Below the pieces are notes generated by a model, which was not told the DNA's origin, ran no database searches, and worked only from the letters and a program-made list of their open reading frames with translations. 64,000 bases of DNA from Micromonospora aurantiaca ATCC 27029. Lineage in GTDB: Bacteria; Actinomycetota; Actinomycetes; Mycobacteriales; Micromonosporaceae. This document shows, piece after piece, positions 26,076-33,655 of this stretch. The stretch is taken from positions 6,616,001 to 6,680,000 of the forward strand of contig NC_014391.1 of NCBI RefSeq assembly GCF_000145235.1, read 5' to 3'. Within the stretch, counting starts at the first letter, position 1, and every line of letters starts with the position of its first letter. The position numbers were made by a program, and so were the translations under genes.

Positions 26076-27410
26076 GTGATCGCGGCATCGAGGCCAAGCA
26101 GGTGTGCGCGTTGCGGCGCCAACCTGGCTGCCGACAACGGCTCGGGACGGTGCGCTCCCTGTCAACGAGCGGAGCGGGACCGCATCGTCGCTGCTCCCGA
26201 CGTTCCACCCAGCTTCTGGTCCCATGAACCGCTTCGCCATGCGCTTGCGGATCGGCACCTCGGTCGCGTTGTCCGCGCCTACCGTCACCATCCCTATCAC
26301 GGGCGACAGCCGCTGCCCCAAACCACTGTCGCCGGCTGGTTCGGGATTACGCAGGCGCAACTGAGCCGCATCGAGAACGGACCGGAGGTGGTGCACCTCG
26401 ACCGACTGGCGCATTGGGCCCGCGTGCTGCGGATACCCGCGCACACCTTGTGGTTCCGACTACCGGCCGCACCAGGCGACACCCCGCTGCCGGCCGATGT
26501 CGTGGAGGTGGGTCCTCAACTGATCCGCGCACTCCGGTCCGCAGATCGTCAGGTCGGCGGCAAGAACCTCTACAGCACCGTACTGACGCACCTTGCCGCC
26601 TTCTCCGGGCCGGCGGGTCCTCCTGCCATGTCCCCACAGGTACTCATGGCGACCGCCACCCTGCGCGAGATGGCCGGTTGGATGGCGCACGATTCCGGGG
26701 ACAGCACGACGAGTAGACGACATTTCCTTGCCGCCTTGGCGCTCGCCGTCGACAGCAGAGACGCGCTGCTGGTGGCGCAGGTGCACGGAAGCCTGAGCCA
26801 CCTCGCCTGCCACGGCGGAAACGCGGAGGCCGCGATCTCACATGCCAGGGACGGGCTCGGGGCTGTCGCTCAAGTGGAGGCCGGTGCTCTGGCACGCGCC
26901 CGTCTTCTCGCCTTGCAGGCACGCGGCCTCGCCGCAGCGGGTCTCACCGCCGACTGCCGTGCTTCCCTTCAGCGGGCTGAGTCCGCCTTCGCGGAGGCGG
27001 CACCTGCACCCACCGAATGGCTGAGTCCATTCGACCGCACCTCGTTCGATATCGAGTCGGCGCGCTGCCTGCTTCGCCTCGGTGACGTCACGGCCGCTCT
27101 TCGTATTCTCAACGGCAACGTCGCCGAGCGGCCGGGCGGCCGGGTGCGGAGTCAGGCGCTCGCCCGGATGCTCCTGGCCACCGCGCTCGTCGGGCAGGCC
27201 CGGATCGAGGAGGCGTGCGACCTGACGCACCAGACCGTCGAACTCACCCACGGGCTGGTGTCGGCCGTTGTCCTCGACCAGCTCAGACATCTCGCACTGC
27301 TGCTGCGGTCGCATGCCGCCCGGTGCTCGGACGTGCCACAGCTTCTGGACCGGCTTCGCGACGCCATCTGGGAGCGGAGATGGGTGGCGCTGCCGCTGCC
27401 GACGGCGTGA
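26076..27410 (+). CDS. Zinc-ribbon, HTH and TPR-repeat transcriptional regulator
   Basis: A 444-residue regulator. A short zinc ribbon (CARCGANL, then RCAPC, residues 10-29) is followed by an XRE-type helix-turn-helix (TTVAGWFGITQAQLSRIENG, about residues 83-102). The remaining 300 residues are helical and TPR-like (for example EAAISHARDGLGAVAQVEA and LLALQARGLAAAGL). This layout suits actinobacterial regulators that bind DNA through the HTH and sense a ligand or partner through TPRs. GTG at 26076 is the start. A palindrome lies just upstream and a Nudix gene follows 21 bases after its stop. Confidence 0.8.
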   Translation: MIAASRPSRCARCGANLAADNGSGRCAPCQRAERDRIVAAPDVPPSFWSHEPLRHALADRHLGRVVRAYRHHPYHGRQPLPQTTVAGWFGITQAQLSRIENGPEVVHLDRLAHWARVLRIPAHTLWFRLPAAPGDTPLPADVVEVGPQLIRALRSADRQVGGKNLYSTVLTHLAAFSGPAGPPAMSPQVLMATATLREMAGWMAHDSGDSTTSRRHFLAALALAVDSRDALLVAQVHGSLSHLACHGGNAEAAISHARDGLGAVAQVEAGALARARLLALQARGLAAAGLTADCRASLQRAESAFAEAAPAPTEWLSPFDRTSFDIESARCLLRLGDVTAALRILNGNVAERPGGRVRSQALARMLLATALVGQARIEEACDLTHQTVELTHGLVSAVVLDQLRHLALLLRSHAARCSDVPQLLDRLRDAIWERRWVALPLPTA

Positions 27411-27431
27411 GGACGGCCGACAATCGTCGGT

Positions 27432-27944
27432 ATGGCCGACGAGCGTCCCCTGTACGAGCGAGATCCGGCAGCCTGGCAGGTCCACCTCGCCGAGGGCAAC
27501 GCGCGGCAGCCCCGGAAGCGGGTGGGAGCTGACGTACTGCTGCGCAACGGTGACGGCGACATCCTGTTGGTAGATCCGCGCTACAAGCCCGACTGGGACC
27601 TGCCGGGCGGCATGGCCGAGGCGAACGAGCCGCCGCACCTGGCCGCCGAGCGGGAGCTACGCGAGGAGTTGAGTCTCGAACTGCGCGTCGGACCGTTGCT
27701 GGTCGTGGACTGGGTGGCACCGCACGGCCCCTGGGACGACAGCTTGATGTTCATCTTCGACGGCGGCGCACTGCCTCCCGCCGAGCCGTTGAAACCGGCT
27801 GACGGCGAACTGGCCGACGCACGATTCGTTGCGTTCGATGATGCGCAGGCGCTGCTTCGCCCGTACGTTTGGCATCGGCTGCGTCACGCGGTGGCCGCGC
27901 TGAGCGACGGACGCCCGAGGTACCTGACCAACGGAACCACCTGA
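27432..27944 (+). CDS. Nudix hydrolase
   Basis: A 170-residue hydrolase of nucleoside-diphosphate-linked substrates. The Nudix box is complete, running from GGMAEANE to AERELREELSLEL, with the REL and EE residues that bind metal. The frame before it (VGADVLLRNGDGDILLVDPR) is the usual first strands. It follows the HTH/TPR regulator and may be controlled with it. The substrate cannot be predicted. A 37-bp conserved element begins directly after its stop codon. Confidence 0.9.
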   Translation: MADERPLYERDPAAWQVHLAEGNARQPRKRVGADVLLRNGDGDILLVDPRYKPDWDLPGGMAEANEPPHLAAERELREELSLELRVGPLLVVDWVAPHGPWDDSLMFIFDGGALPPAEPLKPADGELADARFVAFDDAQALLRPYVWHRLRHAVAALSDGRPRYLTNGTT

Positions 27945-27981
27945 GACCCTCGTACACATGTTCCATCCACAGCCTGTGGAC
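27945..27981 (-). promoter_or_regulatory. 37-bp conserved intergenic element, copy B
   Basis: The complement of 27945-27981 matches 3823-3859 at 33 of 37 bases. It carries the palindrome TCCACAGCCTGTGGA (27966-27980) and, read on the plus strand, TCGTACACATGTTCCA (27950-27965), which differs by two bases from the LexA-type box TCGAACACATGTTCGA. It ends 14 bases before the next gene. Confidence 0.6.
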
Positions 27982-27995
27982 GCCGAGAGGACCGG

Positions 27996-28610
27996 ATGAG
28001 TTACCAGCTCAGCGCCGTGGTCGCCGACGTCGAGCTGCTTCGCGAGCAGACCGCCGACCTGGACCACGCGGTGCTCGCCGCGCTCCGCCAGGACTTCGCG
28101 CTGCTGCCGGTCACCCCGCAACTCGTGCAGGAACTGACCGGCGGCCTGCCGGACTACGCCACCGACGAGCCGCACGCCGAGCGCCCGTTCCGGCTGGTGC
28201 TGTCACCGCCCTTGGCGGAGGTGCTGGCCTGCTGGTCGAGGATCAGCCCGGTGGCGTACCTGGAGGCGGAGTTCGCGGGCGGCCTGGGCCACCAGTCGGC
28301 GGTGGTCTGGCTGGGCGGCGAGGTGAGCTGGGGCCCGCGGTACGACGCCGCGCTGGACCGGCCGCGTACCGAGTGGCCGATCAACACGGCGCTGGCCCGG
28401 CTGGGCGCGGAGCCGGGCGCGTGGATCGACCCGTTCGCCGGGCTGGGCCTGCACCTCGAGCGCGACACGGACGGCTGGCTGGCGCACGGCCGCCGCGGAC
28501 TGTCCGCCGACTACTGGGACGACCTGGCTGAAGAGTGGGAACTACGCCAATCCGACCAGCACCAGCAACCTCATCGCCCTGGCCCCGTTGGTGACTGGGG
28601 GATTGCATGA
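27996..28610 (+). CDS. Hypothetical protein
   Basis: A 204-residue protein without signal peptide or membrane segments. ATG at 27996 follows GAGAGGACCGG. Notable stretches are an acidic helical N-terminus (VADVELLREQTADLDHAVLA), RPFRLVLSPPLAEVLACW and two Trp-rich parts (SAVVWLGGEVSWGPRYD, YWDDLAEEWELR). It is not recognised as any family. It overlaps the next gene by four bases (ATGA). The 37-bp element just before it suggests dedicated control. Confidence 0.72.
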   Translation: MSYQLSAVVADVELLREQTADLDHAVLAALRQDFALLPVTPQLVQELTGGLPDYATDEPHAERPFRLVLSPPLAEVLACWSRISPVAYLEAEFAGGLGHQSAVVWLGGEVSWGPRYDAALDRPRTEWPINTALARLGAEPGAWIDPFAGLGLHLERDTDGWLAHGRRGLSADYWDDLAEEWELRQSDQHQQPHRPGPVGDWGIA

Positions 28611-29128
28611 AGCTACGACAATTCGGCTTTATTGCCGCGATGCTTGCTGCCGCGTCCGCAGCCGGCAGCGGCGTTCATCCACAGTGGCCCACCCGCCCGG
28701 TCGGCGCCGCCCAGGTGGTCAGCCTGGAAGGCCTGCGCAACGCGGAGTTCGGCGACACCGAGGCGGCCCTGACCCGGCGCGGCGTGCTGCGCGCCGACGA
28801 GGAGGCATGCGGACCCGCGCTTGTGGGGCACGGCTCGGTCAGCCCGATCTTCGTCGACGACCGGCTCGTCCTGCTGTGGCTCGACGACCCGATGAGCACG
28901 CCCGAGGGCATCAGCGCCGGCACGCCGGTCGGCGAGGTCCGCGCCGCGTATCCCGGCGCCGTCGACCTGCCGGCACCGCCCGGCAGTCACCGCTTCGCCG
29001 GGCTGCTCGCCCGCGAGGGCGACCGCGCGTACCTGTTCCTGCACGACGGCGTCACCGTCCGCGAGATCATCGCCGGGTACGCGGACTGGGCCCGTCGCCT
29101 CTTCGACGAGGGCTACGGCCCCTGCTGA
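28607..29128 (+). CDS. Small exported protein of unknown function
   Basis: A 173-residue protein with a Sec-type signal (FGFIAAMLAAASAAGSG) and no lipobox. The mature part has two Cys (EACGPALVG and the terminal YGPC) that could bond. It has a domain-like pattern (SVSPIFVDDRLVLLWLDDP, SAGTPVGEVRAAYPGA) like small secreted proteins of actinobacteria. It is translationally coupled to the preceding hypothetical gene. The function is unknown. Confidence 0.7.
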   Translation: MKLRQFGFIAAMLAAASAAGSGVHPQWPTRPVGAAQVVSLEGLRNAEFGDTEAALTRRGVLRADEEACGPALVGHGSVSPIFVDDRLVLLWLDDPMSTPEGISAGTPVGEVRAAYPGAVDLPAPPGSHRFAGLLAREGDRAYLFLHDGVTVREIIAGYADWARRLFDEGYGPC

Positions 29129-29285
29129 CGCTCGGCAGCGACCGCCGGGCACAGCCCTCCACCCGGCCGCTTCCGGCGCCTCGGCTCAACGACCCACGCT
29201 CGACCAATGGGACGATTTATCAGGTCTGCCGCTTATCGAATAGCGAAGCCCTGAGCTCTGACGCCGGTACGGCCTGATTGGATGA

Positions 29286-29314
29286 TTCTCTGCGCTTCAT
29301 TTTCATGTGATAAT
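29286..29314 (+). promoter_or_regulatory. Possible promoter of the three-gene cassette
   Basis: The extended -10 TGTGATAAT (GATAAT at 29309-29314) lies in a low-GC stretch 74 bases before the first cassette gene. The -35 region (TTCTCT, 29286-29291, 17-base spacing) is a weak match. The surrounding 29190-29330 region is clearly richer in A/T than normal for this genome. Confidence 0.4.
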
Positions 29315-29387
29315 GGCCGCATTGGTGCCCATGACGGGGCCATCTCGATGTCCGCCTACGTGTCGCGCACCGTGATCTGGGGAGGCC

Positions 29388-29765
29388 ATGGACCAGCCCG
29401 TCGTTCCAGCCCTCATTCCCGCAGTCATGGCACTCGTAGGGCTGATCGCGGGTCTTGTCGCGCCGATGATTGCGGGGTCGGGAGAGAGTCGACGGCGAAG
29501 GAGGGAGGACCAGCGTGCGAGATGTGACGAGATACTGGGACTGTTCGAGGACATCAGCGTCTATCGCGCCTTGACCGAATCGGAATCGGCGGTACGTCGT
29601 CGGTTGGTGCTGTCGGCCGCGCGATTGAAGGACCAGGCAGCCCGCGAGGCATGCCTCAGCCTCGCCAATGCGGTGGCGAGATCAGACGCCGACGAGGAAG
29701 ACATCCTGCGGCAATGGACGGTCATGATCCGAGAGGTCTCCCGCGTCTATCGTTCACATCTTTGA
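29388..29765 (+). CDS. Small membrane-anchored protein, first gene of cassette
   Basis: A 125-residue protein with one N-terminal membrane segment (about residues 8-29, PALIPAVMALVGLIAGLVAP), a basic stretch (SRRRRREDQR) and a helical cytoplasmic-looking domain of about 90 residues. ATG at 29388 follows GGGGAGG. The next gene starts ten bases after its stop. I do not recognise a family. The charge pattern suggests the C-terminal part faces the cytoplasm. It may anchor or report to the two following proteins. Confidence 0.72.
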   Translation: MDQPVVPALIPAVMALVGLIAGLVAPMIAGSGESRRRRREDQRARCDEILGLFEDISVYRALTESESAVRRRLVLSAARLKDQAAREACLSLANAVARSDADEEDILRQWTVMIREVSRVYRSHL

Positions 29766-29775
29766 GGACAGCGAC

Positions 29776-31158
29776 ATGGCAAATCATGGGGGCAGGGGCA
29801 ACGAGGATCTTCGGCTCACCGAGGAATTGATGGGGAAAACCGGCCCCGCCACGTCCAAGTCGTCGAACGCTTTGCGACGGAGCCAGTATCTGGTGGGGCC
29901 GCCGGAGGCGAACCGGCGCTCCGAGCTGGAACGTACGTTACGCGAGGCCTCGAAGATCTCGATATGCGGAATCGCCAGCCGGAGCGTAGTACTGGCGATG
30001 TCAACAGTTGCCGCGGAGGTACGCAAGAGCGAAAAGGACTTCCCGTGGGACAGCCTGCATTACGTCACACCGACGCCGTCAATGATTCTCACCGGGCGCA
30101 GCGGAGTCGGGCTCGGGCCGGTCGTACGGGACTGGCAGGCGGCCGTGGACACGATCCGAAACTGCGCTCGTCAGCAGGCGCGGGCGGTCCCCGCCGCCGC
30201 TGCCAGGCGGAGCAAAGCATTGCAGTTGCTGGGGATGCGTCACTATTTCTTGGAAATGCTGATGCACGTCACCGTCCGCAGTACAGGCCGTAAAGAGTTC
30301 TGGTTGACAATAGGGGCCGGCCATCAGAGCAACGACCTTCCCCTTCTGGTGGTCGAGGAGACGGACGACAACTATCCCATTCTAGATGACATGCACAGCC
30401 GATTGATCGAAGGCTGCGAAGAGCTGGCGATCCGGCAGGTGCGCTGTGACCTGATCGAAGCGAGCGATGTGAACGGCCCCCCACCGCCGGGAGGCTGGCA
30501 CGACGAGAAGACGCCTTACCTCGTCGTACACGGCCTCGAGCCGTACGGGACCGGCGGGCAGGCCCGTCCCGCCTGCATGCCAGTGGCGGCCGTGATGATC
30601 CGCGCGAACACCAACCGCGGCCCGGTCGTCATGCTCAGGCAGCGCAACGAGTTCTCGGACACCGACTCCTTCGGAAAATACTCGCTCATCACCAGCAGGC
30701 TCCTTGAGGAGGACCTGGCTACCGCACTGGGAGTTCCGGTATTCGCCGACCGGCACGTGGATGCCGCCACCGACGCGATGTGGCAGGCAACCAGAACCGA
30801 TGGCCCGCTCGGGGTCCCGGTGAAGGCGTTCATACGCGCAGCGCAGCGGGAGTTGTTCATCTGCTGCGGCCTCGATGCCCCGGAGAGCCGATTCCAGTTC
30901 CACGGATACCAGGTCGTTTCCACGGCGGACGGCTCACAACTCGGCTTCGCCGTGTTCGAGTTGGTGCTCAACCGGCATGAGCCTTTCGACGAACTCGTCG
31001 CAGCCGAGGACTGGGACCGGGAGGAGAACCTCCTCGTGGTCAGCCAGTCCGACCTGTACACCGAGGCGTATACTGATCGTTTGAATCGTCTGTTGACGCA
31101 GCGCGAGGGATGGTTCCGCACCACCATTCTGGCTCGCCCAATTGCCGCCAGTCACTGA
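29776..31158 (+). CDS. Two-domain protein with degenerate Nudix-like C-terminus
   Basis: A 460-residue soluble protein. The N-terminal half (about residues 50-230) has alternating strands and helices (ISICGIASRSVVLAMSTVAA, EFWLTIGAGHQSNDLPLLVV) and resembles no family I can name. The C-terminal half looks Nudix-like (VAAVMIRANTNRGPVVMLRQ, then AAQRELFICCGLD). However, the EExG residues of the Nudix box are replaced by FICCG, so metal-dependent hydrolysis is doubtful. Base composition is low here. It probably works with its neighbours; a sensing role is an inference. Confidence 0.7.
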   Translation: MANHGGRGNEDLRLTEELMGKTGPATSKSSNALRRSQYLVGPPEANRRSELERTLREASKISICGIASRSVVLAMSTVAAEVRKSEKDFPWDSLHYVTPTPSMILTGRSGVGLGPVVRDWQAAVDTIRNCARQQARAVPAAAARRSKALQLLGMRHYFLEMLMHVTVRSTGRKEFWLTIGAGHQSNDLPLLVVEETDDNYPILDDMHSRLIEGCEELAIRQVRCDLIEASDVNGPPPPGGWHDEKTPYLVVHGLEPYGTGGQARPACMPVAAVMIRANTNRGPVVMLRQRNEFSDTDSFGKYSLITSRLLEEDLATALGVPVFADRHVDAATDAMWQATRTDGPLGVPVKAFIRAAQRELFICCGLDAPESRFQFHGYQVVSTADGSQLGFAVFELVLNRHEPFDELVAAEDWDREENLLVVSQSDLYTEAYTDRLNRLLTQREGWFRTTILARPIAASH

Positions 31159-31222
31159 CCACGCCGACCTATCCGAAAATACAAGCCAACGAAACAGATC
31201 GATATTCTTCGAGCGAGGACCG

Positions 31223-31930
31223 ATGTGGCTTCGAGATGAGGCGTCGACGATTCGACGCCGGGCACCGAATGATCTTCCCCAAGCAGTGATCGGTCTCGTC
31301 ATGGTGCCCGCCGACGACCCGGAGCTGGTACTGGTCGGCATTCGGAGCAGTGAGGGGAACGTCCGCCATCCAGGAGTCGTGAGCATCCCCACCATGCGCG
31401 TGCCGGCAGAGTGGGCGATCCAGGAGACCGGAGTCATCAGGAGCGGCGAGACGAGGCAACTCGAAGGAGCGGAGGGCACCTTCGGCAGGACGCGGTCGAC
31501 GTCGACAGCAGCCGGCTACGCCGTCGAAGCCCTCCTCTCGAAGAAAGTCCTCGACGGCTCCCTCCTCGACACCGGCTACACATCCGGGCGATGCGCCTTC
31601 CGGCTGGCGATGCGAAGCGACGTCGACGACCCGACCGGCCAGGACGGGAGCATCGAAGACACTCTGATGCTCACCGTCCTGGCAATCTGCGACTTCGGTG
31701 CCGATGCGCTGCGCGGCCGCAGTCACAGTTATTCCCAGCTCGAGTTCGTCAGGTCGTCGGATCTGGTGAAGGCCTGGCGACAACGGGACGGCCAACTGCT
31801 GTTCCCGGCGGCCAACCCGCTCGAGGTGTGCATTCGCGGACTCTGCGTCGAGTCAGCGGTACGGCTGCTCGACTCGCCTGCGGTGATACGCGCCATGAGC
31901 GCGACAGGCTTCGGGCCCGGCGTGCGGTGA
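31223..31930 (+). CDS. Second degenerate Nudix-like protein of the cassette
   Basis: A 235-residue soluble protein. ATG at 31223 follows GAGGA with a four-base gap; a TTG at 31142 would overlap the previous gene and lacks such a site. Residues 20-50 read AVIGLVMVPADDPELVLVGI, then SEGNVRHPGVVSIP, similar to Nudix strands. The later box region (AVEALLSKKVLDGSLLDTG) has lost the conserved Glu cluster. It appears to be a distant relative of the C-terminal half of the preceding protein. A strong two-way hairpin follows, then a tRNA-Ser gene. Confidence 0.68.
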   Translation: MWLRDEASTIRRRAPNDLPQAVIGLVMVPADDPELVLVGIRSSEGNVRHPGVVSIPTMRVPAEWAIQETGVIRSGETRQLEGAEGTFGRTRSTSTAAGYAVEALLSKKVLDGSLLDTGYTSGRCAFRLAMRSDVDDPTGQDGSIEDTLMLTVLAICDFGADALRGRSHSYSQLEFVRSSDLVKAWRQRDGQLLFPAANPLEVCIRGLCVESAVRLLDSPAVIRAMSATGFGPGVR

Positions 31931-31975
31931 CAGGCGCGGCGACGCTGGCCGCACCGACGGCTCCTTCGTGACGGG

Positions 31976-32027
31976 ATGCGAGAACGCCCGGTGCGATCCT
32001 CGCGGATCGACCCGGGCGTTCTCGCAT
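31976..32027. terminator. 16-bp hairpin between cassette and tRNA-Ser
   Basis: ATGCGAGAACGCCCGG (31976-31991) is exactly complementary to 32012-32027. The loop has its own GATC/GATC pairing. It separates the plus-strand cassette from the minus-strand tRNA gene and probably ends transcription from both. Confidence 0.8.
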
Positions 32028-32035
32028 TTCACGAG

Positions 32036-32122
32036 CGGTGGCGGCGGGATTTGAACCCGCGGAGGGCGTAAACCCTCACACGCTTTCGAGGCGTGCTCCT
32101 TAGGCCACTCGGACACGCCACC
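32036..32122 (-). tRNA. tRNA-Ser (anticodon CGA)
   Basis: An 87-base class II tRNA on the minus strand. The acceptor arm GGTGGCG is complementary to the 3' side at 32037-32043, with discriminator G. The anticodon stem CACGC/GCGTG holds loop CTCGAAA, giving CGA. A long variable arm and GGTTCAAATCC T arm are present. CCA is not encoded. Its 3' end faces the low-GC cassette. Confidence 0.97.
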
Positions 32123-32197
32123 GCCGACGAGGGTACAGGACCGCCGGCTTGGACGCCGAACCGGTATCCCTCGGCCCGGCCTGGCAGGATCTTTGCC

Positions 32198-32905
32198 ATG
32201 AGTACGCACATCGGCGCTGAGCCGGGAGAGATCGCCGAGCGGGTCCTGATGCCGGGCGACCCGCTGCGGGCCAAGTGGATCGCGGAGACCTACCTGGAGG
32301 GGGCCCGCTGCTACACGACGGTGCGCGGCATGCTGGGCTTCACCGGCCGGTGGAACGGTGTCGACGTGTCCGTCCAGGGCTCCGGCATGGGCATGCCGTC
32401 CGCCTCGATCTACGCCCACGAGCTGGTCAACGAGTACGGCGTGAAGTCGCTGATCCGGGTCGGCTCCTGCGGTGCCCTGACCGAGGATCTGCAACTGCGG
32501 GACGTGGTGGCGGCGATCGGCTCGTCCACCGACTCGAACATGAACCGGATGCGCTTCGACGGGCTGATCGACTACGCCCCGGTGGCCGACTTCGGGCTGC
32601 TGCGCACCTCGGTCGAGGTGGCCGAGCGGCGCGGCATCAGCATGCGGGTGGGGCCGATCCTGGCGGCGGACGCCTTCTACACGGACCGGCCCGACCTGTA
32701 CGACAGGCTGGCCGACTACGGCGTGCTGGCGGTGGAGATGGAGTCGGCGGCGCTCTACACGATCGCGGCGCGCTTCAAGGCCCGCGCGTTGACCATCCTG
32801 ACCGTCAGCGACCACATCAAGACCGGCGAGAAGACCACGTCGCAGGAGCGTGAGCAGACGTTCGGCCAGATGGTCGAGATCGCGCTGGACACCATCATCG
32901 CCTGA
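32198..32905 (+). CDS. deoD: Purine-nucleoside phosphorylase, DeoD type
   Basis: A 235-residue hexameric-type phosphorylase that splits purine nucleosides with phosphate in salvage. ATG at 32198 gives MSTHIGAEPGEIAERVLMPG. Family motifs are MPGDPLRAKW, GSGMGMPSASIY (phosphate site), IRVGSCGAL, VEMESAAL and the catalytic SDH of TVSDHIKTGE. The length is normal. It stands alone, between a tRNA-Ser gene and a TetR regulator. Confidence 0.96.
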   Translation: MSTHIGAEPGEIAERVLMPGDPLRAKWIAETYLEGARCYTTVRGMLGFTGRWNGVDVSVQGSGMGMPSASIYAHELVNEYGVKSLIRVGSCGALTEDLQLRDVVAAIGSSTDSNMNRMRFDGLIDYAPVADFGLLRTSVEVAERRGISMRVGPILAADAFYTDRPDLYDRLADYGVLAVEMESAALYTIAARFKARALTILTVSDHIKTGEKTTSQEREQTFGQMVEIALDTIIA

Positions 32906-32920
32906 CCTGAACGATCCTGG

Positions 32921-32952
32921 ACCGCCTCGTCGCCGCAAGGCGGCGGGGCGGT
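32921..32952 (+). terminator. deoD terminator hairpin
   Basis: ACCGCCTCGTCGCC (32921-32934) pairs along its length with 32939-32952 (two G-T pairs) around a stable GCAA tetraloop. It lies 15 bases after the deoD stop. Confidence 0.78.
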
Positions 32953-32980
32953 TCGCGTTACCCGGGTCACAAAAATAAAT

Positions 32981-33010
32981 ACGACCGGTCGTGCTTGTTT
33001 CCCCTAGGCT
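32981..33010 (+). promoter_or_regulatory. TetR operator and leaderless promoter
   Basis: A perfect 12-base palindrome, ACGACCGGTCGT (32981-32992), lies where the -35 box would be for the -10 TAGGCT (33005-33010). Six bases later comes the ATG of the TetR gene, so its message should be leaderless. A palindrome over the promoter of a TetR gene is the usual sign of self-repression. Confidence 0.75.
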
Positions 33011-33016
33011 GATCGC

Positions 33017-33655
33017 ATGACCTCCGACGGCCGCGTCGCCCGCGGCGACCGCACCCGCACCGCGGTGCTGGACACCGCAGTGGCGCTGGCGACCGAGGTC
33101 GGCCTGCACGGCCTGTCCCTGGCCCAGCTCGCCGACCGGCTGGAGGTGAGCAAGTCCGGCCTCTTCGCGCACTGGCGCTCCAAGGAGGCACTGCAACTCG
33201 CCACAGTCGACCGGGCCGTGGCGCAGTGGCAGGAACGGATCGTCGCCCCCGCTCTGAGCGCGCCACGAGGCGTACGCCGGCTGCGCGCGCTGCACGAGGC
33301 CCGGATCGACTTCTACGCCGCCCGGGTGCTGCCCGGCGGCTGCTTCTTCGCCAACACCGAGTTCGAGTACAACGCCCGCCCCGGCCCGGTCCGGGACCGG
33401 CTCGCCGAGGCGTTCGCCAGGTGGACCGCACTGCTGGAGCGCCTCGTGCAGGAGGCGGTCGACCTCGGCGAACTCCCCGCCGACCTGGACGTGCCGCTGC
33501 TCGCGTACGAGATCGACGCGCTGGGGATCAGCGCGGTGATGCGGTCCCGGCTGCTCGACCCGGACGCCACCTACCGGCACGCCCGCCAGGGCCTGCTGAC
33601 CCGGCTGCGGGCGCTCTGCCCGGATCCGACCCTGCTACCGGAAGGCCAGTCATGA
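33017..33655 (+). CDS. TetR-family transcriptional regulator
   Basis: A 212-residue repressor. The N-terminal HTH reads LSLAQLADRLEVSKSGLFAHWRSKE, with the typical TetR helix pattern at about residues 30-55. The C-terminal region is a ligand-binding helical domain (TetR_C type, with ARVLPGGCFFANTEFEYNA). It overlaps the thioesterase gene by four bases, so the two are co-translated. The ligand is probably an acyl-CoA or aromatic related to the thioesterase substrate, which is inference. Confidence 0.92.
   Translation: MTSDGRVARGDRTRTAVLDTAVALATEVGLHGLSLAQLADRLEVSKSGLFAHWRSKEALQLATVDRAVAQWQERIVAPALSAPRGVRRLRALHEARIDFYAARVLPGGCFFANTEFEYNARPGPVRDRLAEAFARWTALLERLVQEAVDLGELPADLDVPLLAYEIDALGISAVMRSRLLDPDATYRHARQGLLTRLRALCPDPTLLPEGQS

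Noticed and set aside
29282..29527. An 81-codon plus-strand frame beginning MILCASFSCDNGRIG
   Set aside because: It overlaps the better-supported gene at 29388, which has a strong ribosome site and a membrane segment.
31142..31222. Upstream TTG start for the third cassette gene
   Set aside because: No ribosome site, and the added residues overlap the preceding gene; ATG 31223 has GAGGA four bases before it.
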